This document shows, one piece after another, positions 1-4,622 of a stretch of DNA of 6,986 bases. A program made the translations under genes and the position numbers. The stretch spans positions 1-6,986 of the forward strand of contig JAUXCL010000129.1 of the NCBI GenBank assembly GCA_030618905.1, given 5' to 3'. The stretch's first letter is position 1, and every line of letters begins with the position of its first letter. Under the pieces are notes generated by a model that was given only the letters and a program-made list of their open reading frames with translations, did not search any database and was not told the origin of the DNA. Source of the DNA: Bacteroidales bacterium. Its GTDB lineage: Bacteria > Bacteroidota > Bacteroidia > Bacteroidales > B18-G4.

Positions 1-35
1 AAACCCTTATCTATTGCTGAAAAAATATTAAGCAT

Positions 36-1088
36 ATGAAAAAATATGTCTTGCTACTATTAATTGGATTTATATCACTGCAAGCTGAGATCTACTCGCA
101 AACTGTAGTGGTTACTGATGACCCTGCTTATACTACAGGGGAGGCATCAGCTGTCATGGATGTCAAATCAACCAATGGCGGGTTTTTAGCCCCCAGGATG
201 ACCCAGGCGCAGCGCAATGCCATAGTAAGTCCGGCTACAGGTTTACTGGTCTATCAGACTGATGGAACAAGTGGGTTTTATCAATACGACGGCTCTGCCT
301 GGTCCCTTTTGACAGGTGAAAGTAGCGTATGGTCAACTAACGGAAATGATATTTATTATAATACCGGGAGTGTGGGTATTGGTACAAATACTCCGGCAGA
401 GGAACTGGAAATCGTTGGCGATATTAAGATGGGCGATGCCAATACTGCATTGATCACCGCTTCAAAGGAATTGGTGCTCATGACAGAAACAGACATTTAT
501 GGCCCTTCCATTTTGCGATTAAGAAACAGAACAGGTGAAAACGGTGCCATTTTTGAAACTACCGATGCGACAACCACTTTAGTTGACTTTATTTTTAAAA
601 CTTCTACCGTTCAAAGAAACTTCAGGTTTGAAGCACGGGCAACATACGTCAGGACCGGCATCCCCTCTTTTCATATTGGCGGAGTTAGTCCCGATGATCC
701 GGTACTTTCCATTGGTGATAGCTATGCTGCCTTTAATGCAGATGTAAGAATCGGTGATTATGTGACACCCGCTTCGACACTCGATGTCAATGGGTCGCTT
801 TCTTTACCGGTAAATACACTGGCAGGAAATTATACGCCGGATGCTGATGATTACACGCTCTTATGCAATACCGGTACTATGAATGTTAACCTGCCACTGG
901 CTTCAACTGTAACGGGACGAGTTTACGTAATCAAGAAAATTTCCGCTTCGGCCGGAACCATTACAATTAACCCCGCTGGAAGTGAAACAATCGATGGAGC
1001 TGCTACAGACACCTCCGTTACTGCTCAATGGGACAGCGTGATGATACAAAGTGATGGCCGTAATTGGTTCATTCTTTCAAGGAATTAA
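36..1088 (+). CDS. Secreted tail-fibre-like repeat protein, probable surface adhesin
   Basis: A 350-residue exported protein of unknown exact function. Residues 1-22 form a signal peptide (MKK, then a Leu/Ile-rich core, ending near IYSQ). Residues 38-92 hold a block widespread in Bacteroidota secreted proteins: SAVMDVKS, GFLAPRMTQAQRNAI, GLLVYQTDGT, then YDGSAW. Two related units follow, at residues 113-131 (GIGTNTP...LEIVGDIKM) and 237-257 (RIGDYVTPASTLDVNGSLSL). These resemble the 'GIGT.P...L.V.G' repeat of phage tail fibres and beta-helical adhesins. Residues about 262-350 make a compact beta-rich end domain (YTLLCNTGTMNVNLP, VIKKISASAGTITI, ETIDGAATD, DGRNWFIL), which also recalls fibre tips. 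No S74 endosialidase-type chaperone domain and no T9SS sorting domain are visible, so the anchoring route is unclear. The start is the ATG just before the signal peptide; no strong Shine-Dalgarno precedes it. The next gene starts 18 bases downstream, which suggests co-transcription. Adhesin function is inferred; the family resemblance is fairly secure. Confidence 0.85.
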   Translation: MKKYVLLLLIGFISLQAEIYSQTVVVTDDPAYTTGEASAVMDVKSTNGGFLAPRMTQAQRNAIVSPATGLLVYQTDGTSGFYQYDGSAWSLLTGESSVWSTNGNDIYYNTGSVGIGTNTPAEELEIVGDIKMGDANTALITASKELVLMTETDIYGPSILRLRNRTGENGAIFETTDATTTLVDFIFKTSTVQRNFRFEARATYVRTGIPSFHIGGVSPDDPVLSIGDSYAAFNADVRIGDYVTPASTLDVNGSLSLPVNTLAGNYTPDADDYTLLCNTGTMNVNLPLASTVTGRVYVIKKISASAGTITINPAGSETIDGAATDTSVTAQWDSVMIQSDGRNWFILSRN

Positions 1089-1096
1089 CAGGGATA

Positions 1097-1104
1097 GAAA
1101 GGAA
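1097..1104 (+). promoter_or_regulatory. Shine-Dalgarno-like site for the 918-residue gene
   Basis: GAAAGGAA ends two bases before the ATG at 1107, so the AAGGA core sits about four bases upstream of the start. It lies inside the 18-base gap between the first two genes and supports the chosen start. It stands out because the other genes of the window have no comparable site, as is usual in Bacteroidota. Confidence 0.45.
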
Positions 1105-1106
1105 CA

Positions 1107-3863
1107 ATGATAAGGGAGTTTACCATAAAATCCATTTTGCTGTTGATAGGCCTGTTGCTTTTCACCTGGTCGACTCATGCACAATGGCTTACTGGCTATT
1201 CCTTCAAAAAGGAAATAACAATCCTGCCAAACCAGATCCCCAATAATGCTACTTTAACTGACTTCCCAATGTTAATCGACATCACCGGATCATACCTGCT
1301 CACAACAGGTAACGGAGGGGATATCACTAATGCTAATGGTTATGACATCGCCTTTACTGTTGATCATACAACAGCTCTCAGTATCGATATCATATATTAT
1401 GAAGGTACTGCCACAGGGGAATATAAAGCCTGGGTTAAGGTGCCTTCCATCCAGGATGGGACAGTGATCTATATGTACTATGGAAACGCCTCCATAAGTT
1501 CTGATCCATCTACATCTGCTACCTGGGGAAACAATTATGAAGGTGTATGGCAACTGGATAACGACTTTAACGATGCTTCGCCCAATGGCCGTAATGGAAC
1601 AAACAATGGTTCTGTTAATGCGGGAGGTGTCATTCAGGATGCACAGGATTTTGAATATTCAGATATGACTGATCATATTGATGTTGGGAATTTTAATGTG
1701 CCAGGCTATGCACTGACCATTTCTTCCTGGATTTACCTGGAATTAGGCGCCCCGGGTGATGGTCAAATATTAGCCAAAGCGACCGGTGTTCAAAATCCTT
1801 TACATCATTATGCCCTGAGCGCAAGAAACGTAGGTGTTAACTATAAATTACGTTTTCGCCTTATAACTAATGGGGTTTTATCTGTTGCGCAATCGGGAGG
1901 TAATATCAACTCTGGAGGTTGGTATTATGCCAGTGCAGTTTATGATGGAAGCGATATGATGTTGTACATTAATGGAATTCAATCTGGTTCACTTGCAAAA
2001 ACCGGCCCTATAATTGAAGATAATACAGTTGCGACCTATATTGGCAACAACCCTGGCCCGGATATATCACCATTTGATGGAATCATTGATCAGGTGAGTC
2101 TATCCAGTGCTGCCCGATCAGGTGATTGGATACTTGCCGAATGCAATAATCAAGGTTCTCCTTCTACTTTTTATTTTGTTGGGGCACCTATTACATTTAA
2201 TGGTCGGTTCATTTTGCCTGTAAACTCATATTTATTTACAAATAATAATAACATTGTGCTGTATGGATATTTGGTAAACAATGGCACACTCACCCATAAT
2301 GGAGGGACAATTATTTTCGCTGGAATAGACCAGGCAATTAGTGGGATTTCGACAACAGAATTCAATAATATTACAATTAACAATAGCAGTACAACTAATA
2401 TCTTTACTGCAGGTCAAAGCATTAAGAGAATTCTATTTTGTGATGGTACACTGAATGCAGGTGGCAACCTTACTCTGCTTTCCACCCCAACACAAACTGC
2501 CCTCATCGATGGTACCGGCACAGGGAGCATTTCAGGAAATGTGACCATGCAAAGATACCTGCCTTCCGGCTTTGGGTATAAATATTTTAGTTCTCCATTC
2601 CAGGCTGCTACAGTCAGTGAATTTGCTGATGACATGGATCTCAGTGCCACTTTCCCTACTTTTTATGAATATGATGAAAGCAAGACATCTTCCGGTTGGG
2701 TAATATATACAACGGGTACCAACCTGCTCAATCCCATGCAAGGTTATGCTGTTAATTTTGGAGATATTTCAGCTGCTAAAACGGTAGATGTCACCGGTGC
2801 ATTGAATGATGGGACTATGCAAGTTTCACTCGATAACAACAACAATACATATACCCTTGGCTTTAACCTGGTGGGTAATCCTTACCCTTCACCCATCGAT
2901 TGGGATGCCGGCAGTGGCTGGACTAAAACCAATATCGATGATGCTTTATACTTTTTCAAGGCAGGGATTACCAATCAATACACTGGTACCTATAGTACAT
3001 ATATAAATGGCGTGTCAAGTGACGGAATTGCGGATAATATTATCCCTTCCATGCAGGGCTTCTTTGTTCATGTTACGGATGGCAGTTATCCGGTTACAGG
3101 AACCCTGGGCTTCAGTAACAGCATCAGGACAAACGACCTGTCTCCTGTATTTATTAAGTCTTCCATGTGGAACCCCCCACCGTTGATCAGAATTGCAGCC
3201 TGCTTTGCTGGCAATGAAATCATGAGCGACCCGGCAGTTGTTTATTTTGATGAAGAAAGCACAAAGTTATTTGATGGTAACCTGGATGCCTTGAAGTTAA
3301 TGAACACTGATACCCAGGTTCCTAATTTTTATGTATTTACACCTGATTCACGACAGCTTTCCATCTCTGCAATGCCTCACCCCGGTGATGAAGTAAGCAG
3401 GATTCCCCTGGGTATCAAAACAGAGCAGGATGGATGGGTGAATTTCCGCACAGGCAGTAAGGAACAGATGCCGCAGGATTTGTACATGTATTTTGTAGAT
3501 GCAAAAGCCGGAGTTACATGGGATTTGAAAAGTGATTCCCCATACGATACCTACCTGGATGCGGGTGAACATAATTCACAGTTTTATCTGATTTTTTCCC
3601 GTGAGGAATGGAAAAATCCTTTTGAGGCCGGTGAATTATTTACGGTACACCGTTCAGGTTATCAGGTATGGGTTGTGACGAATTTACAGTTTGGAGAATC
3701 AGGAATTCTAAGGATGATCAATGCCCGGGGACAGGTAATCTGGGGAAAAGAAGTTCAGGGTAATGAAAAGGTTTACATTAACTCCCCGGTAAGCAGTGGA
3801 ATATACGTAATCAGCCTGTTTTCGGATAAACAGGTTTTTTCGAAAAAAGTATTTTTGCAATGA
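1107..3863 (+). CDS. T9SS-sorted DUF2341/LamG-domain surface protein
   Basis: A 918-residue cell-surface or secreted protein. Residues 1-26 are a signal peptide ending THAQ. Residues about 30-135 match DUF2341 (DFPMLIDITG, then AWVKVPSI...TVIYMYYGNASI). Residues about 140-340 form a LamG/concanavalin A-like jelly roll (VWQLDNDFNDASPNGRNGT, LTISSWIYLE, GGWYYASAVYDGSDMMLYINGI, DGIIDQVSLSSAARSGDW). The pairing DUF2341-LamG with the linker 'CNNQGSPSTFYFVG' is a familiar arrangement. Residues about 365-480 are an Asn/Thr/Gly-rich beta stretch (TIIFAGIDQAISG, FNNITINNSST) that may be a short beta-solenoid. Residues about 480-670 hold the typical T9SS-cargo segment (VTMQRYLPSGFGYKYFSSP, NPMQGYAVNFG, FNLVGNPYPSPIDWD, IIPSMQGFFVHV). 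Residues about 840-918 look like a type A T9SS sorting domain (LRMINARGQVIWGKEV, SGIYVISL, KKVFLQ at the end), which would be cleaved and exchanged for a surface anchor. The ligand is unknown; LamG domains often bind carbohydrate or protein. The stop overlaps the next start. Confidence 0.9.
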   Translation: MIREFTIKSILLLIGLLLFTWSTHAQWLTGYSFKKEITILPNQIPNNATLTDFPMLIDITGSYLLTTGNGGDITNANGYDIAFTVDHTTALSIDIIYYEGTATGEYKAWVKVPSIQDGTVIYMYYGNASISSDPSTSATWGNNYEGVWQLDNDFNDASPNGRNGTNNGSVNAGGVIQDAQDFEYSDMTDHIDVGNFNVPGYALTISSWIYLELGAPGDGQILAKATGVQNPLHHYALSARNVGVNYKLRFRLITNGVLSVAQSGGNINSGGWYYASAVYDGSDMMLYINGIQSGSLAKTGPIIEDNTVATYIGNNPGPDISPFDGIIDQVSLSSAARSGDWILAECNNQGSPSTFYFVGAPITFNGRFILPVNSYLFTNNNNIVLYGYLVNNGTLTHNGGTIIFAGIDQAISGISTTEFNNITINNSSTTNIFTAGQSIKRILFCDGTLNAGGNLTLLSTPTQTALIDGTGTGSISGNVTMQRYLPSGFGYKYFSSPFQAATVSEFADDMDLSATFPTFYEYDESKTSSGWVIYTTGTNLLNPMQGYAVNFGDISAAKTVDVTGALNDGTMQVSLDNNNNTYTLGFNLVGNPYPSPIDWDAGSGWTKTNIDDALYFFKAGITNQYTGTYSTYINGVSSDGIADNIIPSMQGFFVHVTDGSYPVTGTLGFSNSIRTNDLSPVFIKSSMWNPPPLIRIAACFAGNEIMSDPAVVYFDEESTKLFDGNLDALKLMNTDTQVPNFYVFTPDSRQLSISAMPHPGDEVSRIPLGIKTEQDGWVNFRTGSKEQMPQDLYMYFVDAKAGVTWDLKSDSPYDTYLDAGEHNSQFYLIFSREEWKNPFEAGELFTVHRSGYQVWVVTNLQFGESGILRMINARGQVIWGKEVQGNEKVYINSPVSSGIYVISLFSDKQVFSKKVFLQ
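3860..3863 (+). promoter_or_regulatory. ATGA stop/start overlap (possible translational coupling)
   Basis: The TGA of the 918-residue gene (3861-3863) overlaps the first possible ATG of the DUF4402 gene (3860-3862). Overlaps of this type usually mean one mRNA and often coupled translation. A second in-frame ATG at 3887 gives a more standard signal peptide, in which case the genes would be separated by 23 bases and the overlap would have no role. Confidence 0.5.
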
Positions 3864-4375
3864 GAATAAATTTTGAACAAAATATTATGCGCCATCATAA
3901 GGCATTTTTAATACTTGTTGTTACAGGTTCGATCATGCTTTTTTCCCAGTTTTCTGTGATGGCTCAGGAACATCCGCCCAGGCCGATAAATATTACTTTT
4001 GGCCAGGGCATCCAATTTGGCACTTTTTATCATGGACCTTTAGGTGGCACCGTCGTTGTGACTACTGATGGTACAAGATCAAGTACCGGCGATGTCTTCT
4101 TGTTTGGGTTTACCTCATCCCCACTTACTTTTTTGATAGATGCCAATCCCGGAACCATTATTTCAGTGCTTCCTATTCCGCAGGTTACCTTAACTGGAAC
4201 TACAGGTGGCTCAATGACAATGGACATTGATTCTTCAGATCCGATAACCCCATTTGTGGCTACCACCAGTTCAACACAAATTCGTTTTGGAGGAACACTC
4301 AATGTGGCCAATCCACTCGCCAATCCACCCGGCTCCTATTCTGCAACATTTTTCGTCACTTTTAACCAGGAATAA
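3860..4375 (+). CDS. DUF4402-type secreted beta-sandwich protein, putative pilin-like subunit
   Basis: A protein of 171 residues, or 162 if it starts at the ATG at 3887. The latter gives a cleaner signal peptide (MRHHKAFLILVVTG...FSVMAQ, cut before EHPP). The mature part of about 135 residues contains no cysteine. It has the DUF4402 layout: an N-terminal ITFGQGIQFGTF strand, a TVVVTTDGTRSSTGDV hairpin, a middle segment GSMTMDID, and the closing strands TQIRFGGTLNVANP and PGSYSATFFVTFNQE. In other phyla DUF4402 proteins are found beside fimbrial chaperone and usher genes. The last strand looks like a chaperone-usher subunit end: Gly158 is the 14th residue from the C-terminus, and Tyr160, Ala162, Phe164, Val166 and Phe168 alternate as in a strand handed to a chaperone. 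The classical penultimate aromatic is shifted to fourth from the end. A usher-like gene lies downstream. The family call is fairly strong; the pilin role is inference. It could instead be a free surface protein. Confidence 0.8.
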   Translation: MRINFEQNIMRHHKAFLILVVTGSIMLFSQFSVMAQEHPPRPINITFGQGIQFGTFYHGPLGGTVVVTTDGTRSSTGDVFLFGFTSSPLTFLIDANPGTIISVLPIPQVTLTGTTGGSMTMDIDSSDPITPFVATTSSTQIRFGGTLNVANPLANPPGSYSATFFVTFNQE

Positions 4376-4622
4376 AACCCCTTTTCCAAAGTACTTTTCC
4401 TGATTTTATCAACACCTGAAAACTTCTGCTAATCAGTCGTTCTGGCTGTTTTTCCCACCATTATCTTGATTAATAATTTTTAACGGTAAGCTGATTTAAA
4501 TTACATTTATAATCGTATTATTTTAACTTAACCAGGTTATTGAATTGCTCCGCATGGTAGGCAGGCTTTTAAAATGCATTTTTAGATGCCTTGGGAATGT
4601 TGTTGTCAGGATCAAGGCTAGG
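4376..4622. other. AT-rich intergenic spacer, no gene found
   Basis: I see no credible gene on either strand. The + strand has no ATG between 4376 and 4553, and the minus-strand starts here close within about a dozen codons. The stretch 4470-4530 is very AT-rich. There is no GC-rich hairpin followed by a T tract, so I cannot call a terminator after the DUF4402 gene; only weak AT-only palindromes occur (4388-4397, 4571-4582). If the usher starts at the upstream in-frame ATG at 4554, the true spacer is 4376-4553. The spacer breaks the tight packing of the three upstream genes, so the usher may have its own promoter. Confidence 0.6.
4477..4509 (+). promoter_or_regulatory. Weak candidate Bacteroidota-type promoter for the usher gene
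   Basis: TACATTTA at 4502-4509 is one base away from the Bacteroidota -7 consensus TAnnTTTG. A T run at 4477-4481 sits 20 bases upstream, where the TTTG-like -33 element is expected. Transcription would start near 4516, before both possible starts of the usher. In such AT-rich DNA a match of this quality can occur by chance. Confidence 0.2.

Noticed and set aside
825..1088. A peptidase S74 / endosialidase chaperone domain at the end of the first protein, as expected for many tail-fibre-like proteins.
   Set aside because: No S74 motif (for example a Ser-Asp...Lys catalytic pair in a helical region) is visible; the end is beta-rich and stops at DGRNWFILSRN.
36..1088. Prophage or contractile injection system, because of the tail-fibre resemblance.
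   Set aside because: There are no capsid, sheath, baseplate, integrase or lysis genes in the window, and the protein has a Sec signal peptide, which phage fibres lack.
1290..1553. An 87-codon minus-strand open frame inside the DUF2341 region.
   Set aside because: It is a shadow of a well-supported domain on the + strand; the Cys- and Ile-rich translation looks random.
4030..4323. A 97-codon open frame on the minus strand inside the DUF4402 gene.
   Set aside because: It lies wholly within a gene with signal peptide and family motifs, and its own translation shows no recognisable domain or signal sequence.
3860..4375. DUF4402 protein as the missing periplasmic chaperone of the usher.
   Set aside because: The mature protein is one domain of about 135 residues, too short for the two Ig domains of a PapD-like chaperone, and it lacks the basic cleft residues expected there.
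4374..4397. Possible terminator after the DUF4402 gene (A4-C4-T4 and AAAGTACTTT).
   Set aside because: The stems are short and made almost only of A-T pairs, and no clear U tract follows a stable hairpin.
4571..4582. Perfect 12-base palindrome AAAATGCATTTT upstream of the usher start, a possible operator.
   Set aside because: A 12-base palindrome is expected by chance about once or twice in 7 kb, more so in AT-rich DNA. It has no partner copy in the window, and it may even lie within the coding frame if the start is 4554.
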